Positions 43,239 through 54,711 of a DNA stretch of 64,000 nucleotides are shown one piece after another. Made by a program: the position numbers and the translations under genes. Source of the stretch: Impatiens glandulifera (lineage: Eukaryota; Streptophyta; Magnoliopsida; Ericales; Balsaminaceae); assembly GCF_907164915.1 (NCBI RefSeq), contig NC_061869.1, positions 46,683,771 to 46,747,770 on the forward strand, read 5' to 3'. Position 1 is the first letter of the stretch; every line of letters starts with the position of its first letter. Below the pieces are notes generated by a model. That model was not told where the DNA came from. It saw only the letters and a program-made list of their open reading frames with translations, and searched no databases.

Positions 43239-45660
43239 ATAAACTCCCTATTTTGTTACATCATTTTAGACTCTTGAGTCTTTGCATGCTAATTTTATAT
43301 AGTATTTTCTAAAGGTCGTAGTAGGCAATGCTTTTGTAAATAGATCTACTAGATTATATAGATGAACGAATTTGGTGAACATCAATATCACATTTCTTCC
43401 GGAGATTATGAGTGAAAAAGAATTTTGGTGATATGTTTTCGTTCTATCGCCTTTAATATATCCTCCTTTTAATTGTGCAATACAAGAAACATTATCCTGA
43501 TATAAAATCGTTGGAGAATTCTTATTTACGGATAAACCACATTACTCTCGAATATGATGAATACTTGATCTCAACCATACACATTCTCGACTTCCCTCTT
43601 GAATAGAAATGATCTCGAAATAATTTGAAGATGTGGTGATAATTGATTGTTTCATAGATATTCAAGATATAACTGTACCACCATATCTTAATAAGTAACC
43701 CGTTCGAGACCTACCATTATGAGGATCAAATAAATATCATACATCTGCGTACCCAATCAATTCAGTTTCACATACATATGGATAATATAATCCCATGTCC
43801 ATAGTTCCTTGAAGGTACCGAAAATATGCTTAACTTCATTCCAATGTCTCCTTGTCGGTGAAGAACTATATCTCGCTAATAAATTTACTGCGAATGATAT
43901 ATCAGGTCTAGTATGACTTGTCAGATACAATAACGCACCAATAGCACTAAGGTATAGTACTTTTGGACCAATTAGTTCTTCACCACTCATACGAGGTCGA
44001 AATGAATCTTTATTTACATAAAGAGATCTCACGATCATTGGACTACTAAAGGGATGCACTTTATCCATAAATAATCTATTTAGTACTTTTGATGTATAAG
44101 TAGATTGATGAACAAAAATTTATTTCTCTAAATGCTCAACTTGCAAGCCACTACATAACTTTGTTTTCTCGAGATATTTCATCTCAAATTCTTTCTTAAG
44201 ATAATTAATTGTTTCAGATAGCTCATCTTAGTTCCAATAATATATAGTTCGTCCACATAAATAACAATTATTACAAATTGCGATCCCGATCTCTTAATAA
44301 ACACACATGAATATATTCGATCATTTTGAAATTCATTCTTTAATAAATATTCGCTTAGAAATTTATACAACATACATTTAGATTGTTTCAATCCATATAG
44401 ATATCAACATAATTTAACCAAGTAAAGGTCTCGACAGCCTGAATTACATGCTTCTAGCATTTAAAATCCTTCAGGGAGTTTCATGTATATTGTGTTATCA
44501 AGGGAGCCATATAAATATGCCTTAATAACATCCATCAATCTCATATACAATTTCTCGTGTATTGATAAACTTATCAGATATCTCAATATTGTTGCATCCA
44601 CCACAAGACAATATGTCTCCTTAATTCAATACTAGGTCTCTACGAGAACCCCTATGTAACAAGTCATGTCTTATATTTGACAATTTCATTTTTCTCATTT
44701 CATTTTATTATTAATACCCATTTATAACCGATTGGTTTAATACCTTTAGGGTACAGACGATAGGTCCAAAAACTTTATGCTTTGTGAGTGATTTTAATTC
44801 AGCTTCAATCGCATATTTCGAGTTTGAACAATCATTTCCCCGTATGCATTCTTCTACATACTTTGGTTTAATATCCTCGTCTTCATTAACAATATCGCAT
44901 GCTATAACATATGCAGAAATTTTATCGACGTCGATTTCATCTTTTTCCAATCAAAACATAGATTATAGAGATGTCTTGGAATAATTTTTCAATGACTGGA
45001 AACATTTCTAGAGTAATCGTTTTCTCAGTTTGAGCATTTACTTCTTTTCTTTTTCGAGGTCTTTTATCTTTGGAATCGATTGGTCTACCACGTTTCACTT
45101 AAATTTTAGACTTGTTAACAGTAATGAGCTGTCCTTTAAGGACATCACTTCTAATTGGAGCATTTGCAGCTGGAATATAAGACTTCATAATATTTTTAGG
45201 GTCAGTAAAAGGATTTGGTAATTGATTTGCTAAATTTTGCAAGTGAATGATTTTATGAACTTCATGTTCAAATTGCTTTGTACGAGGATTATAATAAGCT
45301 AATGATTACTCACGCCATGTTATTTCCTGTTCCAACAAATTATTTACCCCTTTCAATGTTGGAAATATCATTTCATCGAAATAATAATCGACAAACCGTT
45401 CCATGAATAAGTCCCCTGTCAGTGGTTCAAGATATCTAATTATTGACGGTGATTCATATCCATCATATATCCCCAATCTTCTTTGAGGTCTCATCTTTGT
45501 GTGTTGTGAGGGAGAAATTGGCACATATACCTCACATCCAAAATTTCTTAGATAAAAAATATTTGGTTCCTAACCTTAAACCATTTCTAAAGGGGAGACC
45601 TCATTATAATGTGTAGGTCTGATACAAATTAATGATGTCGAGTGTAAAATAGCATGTCCC
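43239..45660 (-). pseudogene. older copia pol (integrase end, RT, RNase H), heavily decayed
   Basis: Minus-strand fragments in order: TSLICIRPTHYNEVSPLEMV and MPISPSQHTKMRPQRRLGIYDGYESPSIIRY (integrase C-terminal side, 45306-45660); MEKDEIDVDKISAYVIACDIV...EAELKSLTKHKVF (44711-44950, RT start); VIIVIYVDELYIIGTK (44179-44391, an altered YVDD); [29 protein letters not shown] (43757-44068). The end DLFTKALPTTTF lies just before 43239. Many stops and shifts are present. The 3' LTR remnant lies across the younger element at 37690-37872. The 5' parts are missing beyond 45660. Confidence 0.82.
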
Positions 45661-46195
45661 CAAGCTTTTATCAGAAGTTTATTTATCATAGAGAAGCCCT
45701 AACTTCAATCGTTTTGGTGATCAAGAGAAACTTATTTATTCTCATTCAAAGAAACCCTAACTTCGATCAATTTGACCATGAAGATGCATTTATTTATTCT
45801 CATTTTAAAGATACCCTAGCTTCGATCATTTTGACCATCAAGAGGCGGTTATTTGTTCTCATTCTAAAAAAATCGATTAGATTGTTTTGATGATATAGTT
45901 ATTTGTTCCCATTTCAAAGAAACACCAACTTCGATCGTTTGGACGAATCATGAGAGAGTGATTTTTTCTCCTTCATAGAATCCCCTACTTCGATTATTTT
46001 TCCGATCAAGAGATGGTTATTTGTTCTCATTCAAAAAACCCATACTTCAATTGCATTGACGATAAAAATGCGGTTATTTGTTCTCATTTAAAAAAATCTT
46101 ACCTTCGGTCGTTTTGACAATCAAGAGGCGGTTATTTGTTTTCATTTCCAAGAAACACTAGCTTCGATCACCTTGGCGATGAAGAGGCAATACAT
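45660..46195. repeat. ~60-bp minisatellite
   Basis: About eight diverged units of 'ttcgatcattttgaccatcaagaggcggttatttgttctcattcaaagaaacccta'. It lies exactly between the decayed copia and the 5S array. The open frame 45654-45890 is a by-product of the repeat. I recognise no function. Confidence 0.8.
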
Positions 46196-46465
46196 TATTC
46201 ATTTGTTGTGAAACCCATCATTTGAGTGTTTACATGGGAAATTCATTTAAAATTTCTAGCGACTTCAATCCTCTAAGGATGGTTAACATGGTATTTTCTC
46301 ATTGTAAAGGATCAATTTTAACAAAAATTGAAACAAATGAATTTGAAAAAATTACGATAGTAAATGGCCTTTATTGATTATTTAAAACTTGTACATTTCG
46401 AAATTCAAGAGAAATCATTTTTTTATATTAAGATGTCGAAATTAATAAATTGTTCATCATATAAC

Positions 46466-46583
46466 GGGTATAATCATATCATAACTAATACACCAGATCT
46501 CATTAAAACTCCGTAGTTAAGAGTAAATGAGTGAGAGTAGTACTATGATGGGTGATCCTTGGAAAAACCTCGTATCGCACTCC
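46466..46583 (+). rRNA. 5S rRNA-like unit 1 (probable pseudogene)
   Basis: Near full length; starts 'gggtataatcatatc' and ends 'tatcgcactcc'. Box C is recognisable (gatgggtga); the A-box region is altered (agttaagagtaaatgagtgag). Confidence 0.75.
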
Positions 46584-46920
46584 TTTTTTATTTTATTTTT
46601 AAAATAGCGAGAAAATGGACGATAATGAATAAACGAGAATGTCACACTCATTCTTTAATGATTTTATAAAAAAACGTAAATGAAATAGCGTGAAAAAGGA
46701 CGATTTCAAAGAAATGTTAATGTCGAACTATATTTATATTAGGTATGTTTTATTATAAAAAGATTAAAAAAAATAATGTGAAATTGGATTAACTTGAAGA
46801 CACCGTGGTCGTAAATGACCTTTGGCTATTCAAAACTCGTAAATTTTTGAATTCTAGAAAAATATAATTTATTTTTTTATATTAAGATGTTCCAGATGAA
46901 TAAATTGTTCATCATATAAC

Positions 46921-47037
46921 GGGTGCGATCATACCAGCATTAATGCACTAGATCCTATCAGAACTCTATAGTGAAGAATGCTTGGGCGAGAGTAGTGTTA
47001 GGATAAGTGACCCCTAGTAAAAACCGTGTTGCACTCA
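46921..47037 (+). rRNA. 5S rRNA-like unit 2 (probable pseudogene)
   Basis: The 5' end 'gggtgcgataataccagca'-type start is close to consensus (GGGTGCGATCATACCAGCA). 'cttgggcgagagtag' is intact and box C is altered to 'ggataagtgacc'. Confidence 0.78.
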
Positions 47038-47320
47038 TTTAAATAATGAGAAAATGGACGAGTTTGAATAAATGTGAATATCACACTCATTCTTTAAAAG
47101 ATTTAATAGAAAAATGTAAAAGAAATAGCGTGAAAACCAACTATTTTGAAAAAAACATTAATATCAAACTATTATTTATTCATTTTTTTAAATATTATTA
47201 AAAATAAAGTGATAACAGATGAATTTGTAGAAACTATGATTGTAAAAACTCATATATTTCAAAATTCTAGAAAAATTTAAACTATGATGTACCAAATTGA
47301 TAAATTATTCATCATATAAC

Positions 47321-47438
47321 TAGTTTGAACATACTAGCACTAATGCATTGAATCCTATCAAAATTCCGTAGTTAAACATTCATAGACGAGAGTAGTCCTA
47401 GGATTGGTGAACCCTTAGGAAGTTCTCATGTCACACTC
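47321..47438 (+). rRNA. 5S rRNA-like unit 3 (probable pseudogene)
   Basis: Start decayed to 'tagtttgaacatactagcac'; 'gttaaacattcatagacgagagtagtcctagg' is still recognisable. Confidence 0.7.
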
Positions 47439-47731
47439 ATTTTTTGATTTTTTTTATAATAATGAAAAAATTAATGATAATGAATTAATGTGAATGTCAC
47501 ACTCATTTTTAATGATTTTATAGAAAAACGTAAAAACAATAGCAAATGGACAATTTTGAAAAAACGTTAATGTCATACCATTTTTTTTGTTCATTATGTT
47601 TTAATGAAAAAAGATAAAAATTAATTTGAATACGAATGATTTAAAAGAATAAAAACTCTTATATTTCGAAATTATAGAATTAATTTTTTATAATAGGATG
47701 TTTCAAATGAATAAATTGTTCATCAAATAGC

Positions 47732-47850
47732 GTGTGCGTTCATAATTACACTAATGCTACGAATATCATCTGAATTCCATAGTTAAGCATGCTTGGACAA
47801 GAGTATTACTAAGATGGGTGACTCATGAGAAGTACTTGTATTTCACCTCT
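47732..47850 (+). rRNA. 5S rRNA-like unit 4 (probable pseudogene)
   Basis: Contains 'agttaagcatgcttggacaagag' and 'aagatgggtgac'; the start is 'gtgtgcgttcataattacac'. Confidence 0.7.
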
Positions 47851-48171
47851 TTTTTTATTATTTTAAATAGTGAGAAAATTGGCGATATAGAATTAACGGG
47901 AATGTCACACTCTTTGTTTAATAATTTTATTGAAAAACGTAAAACAAATAGCATGGAAATGGACAATTTTGAAAAAACGTTAATGTCGAACTATTTTTTA
48001 TTCGATATGTTTTAATAAAAAAAGTTTTAAAAAATAACGTGAAATAAATGAATTTGAAGAAATTGTGATTGTAAATGGCCTTTGGCTATTTAAAACTCTT
48101 ATATTTCGATATTCTAGAAACATTTTTTTTAAATCGAGATGTTCCATATGAATAAATTCTTCATCCAATAG

Positions 48172-48290
48172 CGAGTGAGTTCATAACAACATTAATGCTC
48201 CGGATTCCATCAAAACTCCGTAGTTAAGCGTACATTGATGAGAGTAGTACTATGATGGCTGACCCATGGTAATTCCTCGTATCACATCCC
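48172..48290 (+). rRNA. 5S rRNA-like unit 5 (probable pseudogene)
   Basis: Contains 'ccggattccatcaaaactcc', 'gtagttaagcgtacattgat' and 'gagagtagtactatgatgg'. Confidence 0.7.
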
Positions 48291-48604
48291 TTTTTTGATT
48301 TTTTTTTAAAATAGAAAGCAAATGGACAATATTGACATAACGAGAATGTCACACTCATTGTTTAATGATTTTATAGAAAAAATGTAAAAAAATTAGCGTG
48401 AAAATAGACGATTTTGAAAAATCGTTAATATTGAACTATTAGTTTATTCATTTTTTTTTAAAAAAATAACGTAAAAATATATTATTGTGAAGAAATTGTG
48501 ATCGTGAATGTCTTTACAAGTTAAAAACTCGTATCTCAAAATTCTAGAAAAATATATATTTTATATTATGATGTACCAAATTCATAAATTAATTATCATA
48601 TATA

Positions 48605-48722
48605 ATGTGCGATCATAACATCACTAATACATTGAATCCCATTAAATATTCATAGTTAAACGTGCTTGGGCGAGAGTAATACTAGGATTGGTCACCCATA
48701 GGAAGTCCTCGTGTTGCACTTC
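48605..48722 (+). rRNA. 5S rRNA-like unit 6 (probable pseudogene)
   Basis: Contains 'tgcgatcataacatcacta', 'cgtgcttgggcgagagtaat' and 'ggaagtcctcgtgttgcact'. The 3' half is among the best kept. Confidence 0.75.
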
Positions 48723-48815
48723 TTTTTTGATTTTTGTAATAACGAGAAAATTAATTATGTTTAATTAATGTGAATGTCCCTATCATTTTTTAATAATTTT
48801 ATTGAACATTAATGT

Positions 48816-48861
48816 CAATCTAGGATGTTAGACCCCTAGAAAGTCCTCGTGTAGTACTCCA
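48816..48861 (+). pseudogene. 5S rRNA 3' fragment
   Basis: 'tctaggatgttagacccctagaaagtcctcgtg' is the last third of a 5S unit joined directly to spacer, leaving a shortened repeat. It marks a deletion inside the array. Confidence 0.7.
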
Positions 48862-49187
48862 TATCTGATATTTTTTAAAATAACAAGAAAATTCACGATA
48901 TAAAATAAACGTTAATGTCATACTCATTTTTAATGATTTTATAGAAAAAATACAAAAAAAGTAGCGTGAAAATGAATGATTTTGAAAAGGTGTTAATGTC
49001 GATCTTTTATTTATTTATTATATTTTAATGAAAAAAGACAAAAAAAAAATAACGTGAAAACAAATGAATTTGAGAAAACCATGTTTGTAATTGGTCTCTT
49101 TAGCCGTTTAAAAACGTACATATCAAAATTCTAGAAAAATCTTTTTTTATTTTTATATTAAGATGCATAAATTGTTCATTATATAAT

Positions 49188-49304
49188 GGGTGCGATCATA
49201 CTAGAACTCATGCACAAGATACCATGATAATTCTATAGTTAAGCGTGCTTGGGCAAGAGTAATACTAAAATAGGCGACCCTAGATAAGTTTTCGTGTCAC
49301 ACTC
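49188..49304 (+). rRNA. 5S rRNA-like unit 7 (probable pseudogene)
   Basis: Start GGGTGCGATCATACTAGAAC; 'agttaagcgtgcttgggcaa' is well kept; box C is altered (aataggcgacc). Confidence 0.74.
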
Positions 49305-49631
49305 ATTTTTTTTGTTTTTTTATGTATTGAAAAAATGGACGATATTGAATAAACGTGAATGTCACACTCATTCTTTAATATTTTATAGAAAAAATATAAA
49401 AGAAATAGTGTGAAAAAGGATGATTTTGAAAACAATGTTAATGAAAAACTATTTTCTTATTCGTTATGTTTAATTGTAAAAAGATAAAAAAAAACATGAA
49501 AAATGATGAATTTAAAGAAACCATGATCGCAAATGACCTTGGCTAGTCAAATCTCGTAAATATCAGAATTCTAGAAAAATCTATTCTTTTATATTAAGAT
49601 GTACCACATGAATAAATTGTTCATCATATAA

Positions 49632-49750
49632 TGTTGCAATCATACCAGCACTGATGCACTAGATCCTATCAGAACTCCTCAATAAAGAATGCTTGGGTTA
49701 AAGTAGTACTAGAATGGGTGACCACTGGTAAGTAATCGTATCGCATTCCT
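49632..49750 (+). rRNA. 5S rRNA-like unit 8 (probable pseudogene)
   Basis: Contains 'caatcataccagcactgatg' and 'gtagtactagaatgggtgac'; the A-box region is changed to 'aataaagaatgcttgggtta'. Confidence 0.72.
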
Positions 49751-50021
49751 TTTTTGATTTTTTCACACTCAATTTTTAATGATTCTAAAGAAAAAACGTA
49801 ATAGGAATAATGTGAAAACGAAAGATTTTGAAAAAAAATTAATGTTGATTTTTTTATTCGTTAACTTTTAATGAAAAAATAAAAATAATGTGAAAATAAA
49901 TGAGTTTGAGAAAACCATGATCGTAAATGGTCTTTGATTATTTGAAAAACGTACATATCGAATTTCTAGAAAAATCTATTTTATTTTTGTATTAAAATGC
50001 ATAAATTGTTCATTATATAAC

Positions 50022-50140
50022 GACTGTGATCATAATAGCAATAATGCATCAGATACCATTTTAATTATGCAGTTAAGCATGCTTAGGCGACAATAGTATT
50101 AAGATAGGTTGACCCCCTAGGAAGTCCTCGTGTCACTCTC
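50022..50140 (+). rRNA. 5S rRNA-like unit 9 (probable pseudogene)
   Basis: Contains 'gcagttaagcatgcttaggc' and 'cccctaggaagtcctcgtgt'; one extra base in box C (aagataggttgacc). Confidence 0.72.
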
Positions 50141-50465
50141 TTTTTAGAATATTTTTTTTTTAAATTTGAGAAAAAAATTGACAATATTAAAGAAAGGTGA
50201 ATGACACAATTTTTTAAAATAGTTTTATATAAAAAATGTAAAAGAAATAGCGTGAAAATGGACGAATTTGAGAAAATATTAATGTTGAAATATATTTTGA
50301 TTCGTTATGTTTTAATGAAAAAAGATTAAAAATAACATGAAAATTGATGAATTTGATGAAAATGTAATCATAAACGACATTCGAGAGTTTAAAACTCGTA
50401 AATTTCAAAAATCTAGATGTTTTTAATTATAATGTACCAAATGAATAAATTCTTTATTATATAAC

Positions 50466-50582
50466 GGGTGTGATTATACAAGTACTAATGCACCATGTCC
50501 CGTCATAATTCAACAATTAAGTATGCATGGCGAGAGTAGTACTAGGATGGATGAACCCTAGAAAGTTCTCGTATCACACTCC
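50466..50582 (+). rRNA. 5S rRNA-like unit 10 (probable pseudogene)
   Basis: Start 'gggtgtgattatacaagtac'; 'gcgagagtagtactaggatg' retained, with one base lost in 'gcatggcgag'. Confidence 0.72.
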
Positions 50583-50917
50583 TTTTTTGATTTTTTTAAA
50601 AAAACATTATAAATAGTGAGAAATGGGATGATATTGATAAACATGAATATCACACTAATATTTTTATGTTTTTAAAGAGAAAACCTAAAAGAAATATCGT
50701 GAAATCAGATGATTTTTAAATAACATTAAATTCAAGCTTTTTTTATTCGTTAAATTGTAATGAAAAGTGATAAAAAATAACGTGCGAAAGGATGAATTTG
50801 AAGAAATCGTGATCGTAAATGCCACTAGTTGTTTAAAACACGTACCTTTTAATATTCTAGAAACATCTTTTTTTTATATCATGTTGTACCAAATAAATAA
50901 ATTTGTCATTATATAAC

Positions 50918-51033
50918 GAGTGCGATCATACCATCATAATGCACTGGATCCAATCATACTCTATAGTTAAGTCTGCTTGGGCGAGAGTAGTAGTAGAATG
51001 AGTGACCCTAGAAAGCCCCCATGTCGCACTCCT
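50918..51033 (+). rRNA. 5S rRNA-like unit 11 (probable pseudogene)
   Basis: Contains 'gagtgcgatcataccatcat', 'gcttgggcgagagtagtagt' and 'gtcgcactcc'; a few bases are lost near the 5' third. Confidence 0.73.
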
Positions 51034-51251
51034 TATTTGATTTTAAAAAAATATTAAAAATAGCGAGAAAATGGATTATATTGATTAAACATGAATCTTA
51101 GACACTTTTTTTTTATTAAAATGGATGAATTTAAAGTAACTGTGATTGTTATAAGCTTTCCATAATTTAGCACTTTTACATTCAAAATTGTAGAAAAATA
51201 TTATTTTTTATATTATTATGTACTAAATGATTTAATTGGTCATCATATAAC

Positions 51252-51370
51252 GGGTGCGATCATAACATCATTAATACACCGGATCCCATTAGAACCCCGC
51301 AATTAAGCCTACGTAGGCGAGAGTAGTACTAGGATGGGTGACCCCTTGGGAAATCATCATCTTGCACTAC
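51252..51370 (+). rRNA. 5S rRNA-like unit 12, best preserved (probable pseudogene)
   Basis: Start GGGTGCGATCATAACATCAT; 'caccggatcccattagaacc' and 'ggcgagagtagtactagg' followed by 'atgggtgacccc' are close to consensus. Most differences from the plant consensus that I can see are C-to-T or G-to-A. The preceding spacer is shorter than usual. Confidence 0.8.
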
Positions 51371-51715
51371 TTATTTAATTTTATATTTAAAAATATTAAA
51401 AACAATGAGAAAATGGATGATATTGAATTAATGTGAATCTCACACATATTTTATTAATGTATTATGAAAATAAACCTAAAAAAAGTATGTTTAAAATAGA
51501 CGATTTTAAAAAAATGTTTATTTCTAACTATTTTTTATTCGTTATGTTTTATACAAAAAAAAATAATTAAAAATAATTTGAAAATAGATGAATTTGATGA
51601 AATCATGTTTGTAAATGCTTTTGACTATTTAAAAACACTTACCTTTTGAAATTATAGAAAAATCTATTTTTTAATATTATGATGTACCAAATAAATAAAT
51701 TGGACATCATATAAC

Positions 51716-51827
51716 GGGTTCAATCTTACCATCACTAATGCACTGGATCCCATTATACTACGTAGGTCTGCTTGCCTAGTAGTAATAGGATGAGTACCCC
51801 TTAGAAAGTCCTCGTATCGCACTTCTC
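51716..51827 (+). rRNA. 5S rRNA-like unit 13 (internal deletion)
   Basis: 'gggttcaatcttaccatcac', 'cactggatcccattatacta' and 'aagtcctcgtatcgcact' are present, but several bases are missing around the A box (cgtaggtctgcttgcctagt). Confidence 0.7.
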
Positions 51828-52151
51828 ATTTGATTTTATTTTTAAAAAATATTAAAAATAACTAGACAATGAATTATATGGATTAAACATCAATCTTACA
51901 CACTTTTTTAATGTTTTGTTTATAGGAAAGCGTAAAAAAAATAGTGTAAAATGGATGATTTTGAAAAAAAATTTAAGTCGAATTATATTTTTTATTCGTT
52001 ATTTTTTAATAAAAAATATCAAAACTAACGTGGAAATGGATGGATTTAAAGAAAATGTGAACGGCAGTTTAAAACTAATACATTTTGAAATTCTAGAAAA
52101 ATCTATTTTTTTATATTATGATCTACCAAAAAAAATTTGTTTATCATATAA

Positions 52152-52238
52152 TAAGTACCATCATCATAGAAGCATTAATACATCGAATCTAATCAGAACT
52201 CTGCAATTAAGTGTGCTTAGACGAGAGTACTATTAGAA
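52152..52238 (+). pseudogene. 5S rRNA-like unit 14 (3' truncated)
   Basis: The 5' two thirds are recognisable (catcgaatctaatcagaact, gcaattaagtgtgcttagac, gagagtac). The 3' third is deleted and spacer follows directly. Confidence 0.68.
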
Positions 52239-52542
52239 ATAGTTGTAAAATAGACGATATTCAATAAACGTAAATGTCACACTAATTTTAAACATTTTTA
52301 TGGAAAAAGCGTAAAAGAAATATCGTTAAATGTACACTTTTGAAAAAATGTTAAGTCAAACTACTTTTTTTATTCGTTATGTTTTAATGAAAAATAGATA
52401 AAAATAATGTGAAAATGGATGAATTTGAAGCAACGTGATCGTAAAAGGGCTTCGATAATTTAACACTTACATTTAAAAATTCTTAAAAAGTTTAATTTTT
52501 TATATTATGATGTACCAAAAGAATAAATTGTTCATCATATAA

Positions 52543-52662
52543 CGTGTGCGGTTATAACATCACTAATACACCGGATAACATTAGAACCCCGCAATTAAGC
52601 CTACTTGGGCAAGAGTAGTACTAGGATGGGTAACTCCTTGGAAAATCCTCGCCTTGCACTAC
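52543..52662 (+). rRNA. 5S rRNA-like unit 15 (probable pseudogene)
   Basis: It shares with unit 12 the variants 'caccggat', 'gaaccccgcaattaagcct' and 'cttgcactac'. The two are therefore recent relatives, two to three repeats apart. Confidence 0.75.
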
Positions 52663-52968
52663 TTATTTGATTTTATTTTTAAAAATATTAAATTAACGTG
52701 AATCTCACACATATTTTTTATGGAAATAAACGTAAAACAAATAGCTTGAAGATAGAAAATTTTGAAAAAACTTTTATTCTAATTATTTTTTTATTCATTA
52801 TGTTTTATAAGAAAATATAACTAAAAATAACATGGAAACAAATGAATTTGAAGAAACCGTGATCGTAAACATCATTCAATAGCTTAAAACTCGTATATTT
52901 AAAAATTTTAGAAACTGCAATTTTTTTATATTATGATGTACTAAATGAACAAATTGTTCAACATATAA

Positions 52969-53088
52969 TGAGTACGATCATACCATCAATAATGAATCAT
53001 ATCCAATCAGAACTCTACAGTTAAGCGTGATTGGACGAGAGTAGTACTTAGATGAGTAACCCGTAGGAAATCATCGTTTCACATTCCT
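52969..53088 (+). rRNA. 5S rRNA-like unit 16 (probable pseudogene)
   Basis: Contains 'gagtacgatcataccatcaa', 'cagttaagcgtgattggacg' and 'gagagtagtacttagatgag'. Confidence 0.72.
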
Positions 53089-53410
53089 CTTTTGATTTAT
53101 TTAAACATGGAAAATATTGGGAAATTGACGATATTGAATAAACGTGAATGTCAAAATCATGTTTTAACATTTTATGGTTATGATAATGGACGATTTTGAA
53201 AATACGTTAATGTCGAACTATTTTTTTTATTCGTTATTTTTAATGAAAAAAGATTAAAAATAACGTGAGAATGGATGAATTTGAAGAAAGCAGGATCATA
53301 AACGACTTTCAGAAGTTTAAAACTCGTTCTTTTCGAAATTCTAGAAAAAAATAATTTTTTTTAATATTATGATGTACCAAAAGAATACAATTTTCATCAT
53401 ACATCATACA

Positions 53411-53508
53411 ATGAGTTCAATTATACCAACACTAATGTATCAGATTGCATCACTCGGTTAATATATTTTTAATCGTGGGTAACCCAAAGGAAGTCCTCGT
53501 GTCACATA
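53411..53508 (+). pseudogene. 5S rRNA-like unit 17 (internal deletion)
   Basis: The start (ttcaattataccaacactaa) and end (aaaggaagtcctcgtgtcac) remain. The A-box/intermediate element region is gone. Confidence 0.65.
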
Positions 53509-53841
53509 TTTTTAAAATTTTTTTAATATTAAAAATAGAGGAAAATGGACTATATTGAATAATCGTGAATGTTATACATATTTTTTAACGTTTTTATGCA
53601 AAAAAAACGTAAAAGAAATATTTTTGAAAACAAAAGATTTTGAATAAATGTTAAAGTCGAACTATTTTTTATTGGTTACGTGTTAATGACAAAAATTAAA
53701 AAAATGAAAATGGATGAATTTGAAGAAAATTTGATTGTAAAAGTCGTTCGGTATTTTAAAACTCGTACATTTCGAAATTTTAGAAAATTCAATTTTTTTT
53801 ATATTATGATGTACCCAAAACTAAATTGTTAATCATATAAC

Positions 53842-53963
53842 GGGTGCGATCATACCAACATTAATGAATTGGATACCATTAGAACACCGTAATTAAACTA
53901 GTTTGGGCGAAAGTAGCACATAGATGGGTGACGCACTAGGGATGTCCTAGTGTCACACTCCTC
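53842..53963 (+). rRNA. 5S rRNA-like unit 18 (probable pseudogene)
   Basis: Start GGGTGCGATCATACCAACAT is consensus-like; 'tttgggcgaaagtagcacat' and 'agatgggtgacg' are recognisable; a small insertion lies near the 3' end. Confidence 0.75.
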
Positions 53964-54270
53964 TTTTGATTTTATTTTTAAAAACATTAATAATAGCAAG
54001 AAAATGGACGATAATTAATTAACGTAATTTTCACTCATTTATTTATGTTATAATAAAAAATTGTTAAAGAAATAACTTGAAAAAAAGAAAATTTTGAAAA
54101 AAAATGTTGTTTTCAACTATTTTTTATTAGTTATGTTTTATTAAAAAAAATTAAAACATAACGTGAAAACGGATGAATTTAAAGAAAATATGTTCATAAA
54201 CAAACTTCTAACGTTTAAAATTCTATAAAAAAACTATTTTTTTTTATTTTTTATATAATGATGTTTTTGT

Positions 54271-54374
54271 GATCTAATGTACCAAATCCTATTAGAACTC
54301 CATAGTTAAGCATGCTTGGGGAGAGTAGTACTAGAATCGATGACCTCCTAGAAAGTTCTCGTCTCACACTGCTC
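54271..54374 (+). pseudogene. 5S rRNA-like unit 19 (5' truncated)
   Basis: It begins within the gene at 'gatctaatgtaccaaatcct'; 'catagttaagcatgcttggg', 'gagagtagtactagaatc' and 'gtctcacactgctc' follow. Confidence 0.7.
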
Positions 54375-54687
54375 TTTTAGTTTTATTTAAAAAAAATTAA
54401 AAAAGTGAAAAATTAATGATATTGAATAAACATGAATGTGACACTTATTTTTCTAATGTTTTTATAGAAAAAACATAAAATAATAGCTTGAATCTAACTA
54501 TTTTCTTATTCGTTATGTTTTACAAAAATAATTTAACAAAAAATAACGTGCAAAGAGATGAATTTAAAGAAATCGTGATCGTTAACGCATTATGTCATCT
54601 AAAACTCGTACATTTCAAAATTTTAGAATAATATAAGTTTTTGTTATATTATGATATACTAAATAAAAAAATTGTTTATCATATAAT

Positions 54688-54711
54688 GTGTGTGATCATA
54701 CCAGTACTAAT
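54688..54711 (+). pseudogene. 5S rRNA-like unit 20, interrupted by a retroelement
   Basis: Only the first ~24 bases (gtgtgtgatcataccagtac and four more) precede the LTR terminus TGTCACGGGC at 54712. The remainder of the unit is not found on the other side of the element. Confidence 0.75.

Larger units (their letters stand above)
46466..54711 (+). repeat. decayed 5S rDNA tandem array (about 20 units of ~430 bp)
   Basis: Every ~390-460 bp there is a ~118-bp segment reading like plant 5S rRNA (gggtgcgatcataccagcac, agttaagcgtgcttgggcgagagtagtactaggatgggtgacc, cctcgtgtcgcactcc), always on the plus strand. Each is followed by a T-run as for RNA polymerase III termination. Spacers share 'gagaaaatggacgat', 'acgtgaatgtcacactcatt', 'gcgtgaaaatggacgattttg' and 'ttcatcatataac'. 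All units carry many substitutions, mostly C-to-T and G-to-A, plus deletions. I infer an inactive, ageing array. The right end is cut within a unit by a retroelement. Confidence 0.93.

Noticed and set aside
51916..52236. 106-codon frame in the 5S region
   Set aside because: It spans spacer and part of a 5S unit; the composition is that of the AT-rich spacer.
46466..54711. A CRISPR-like or bacterial tandem array
   Set aside because: The ~430-bp period, 5S rRNA core and eukaryotic context show a 5S rDNA array.
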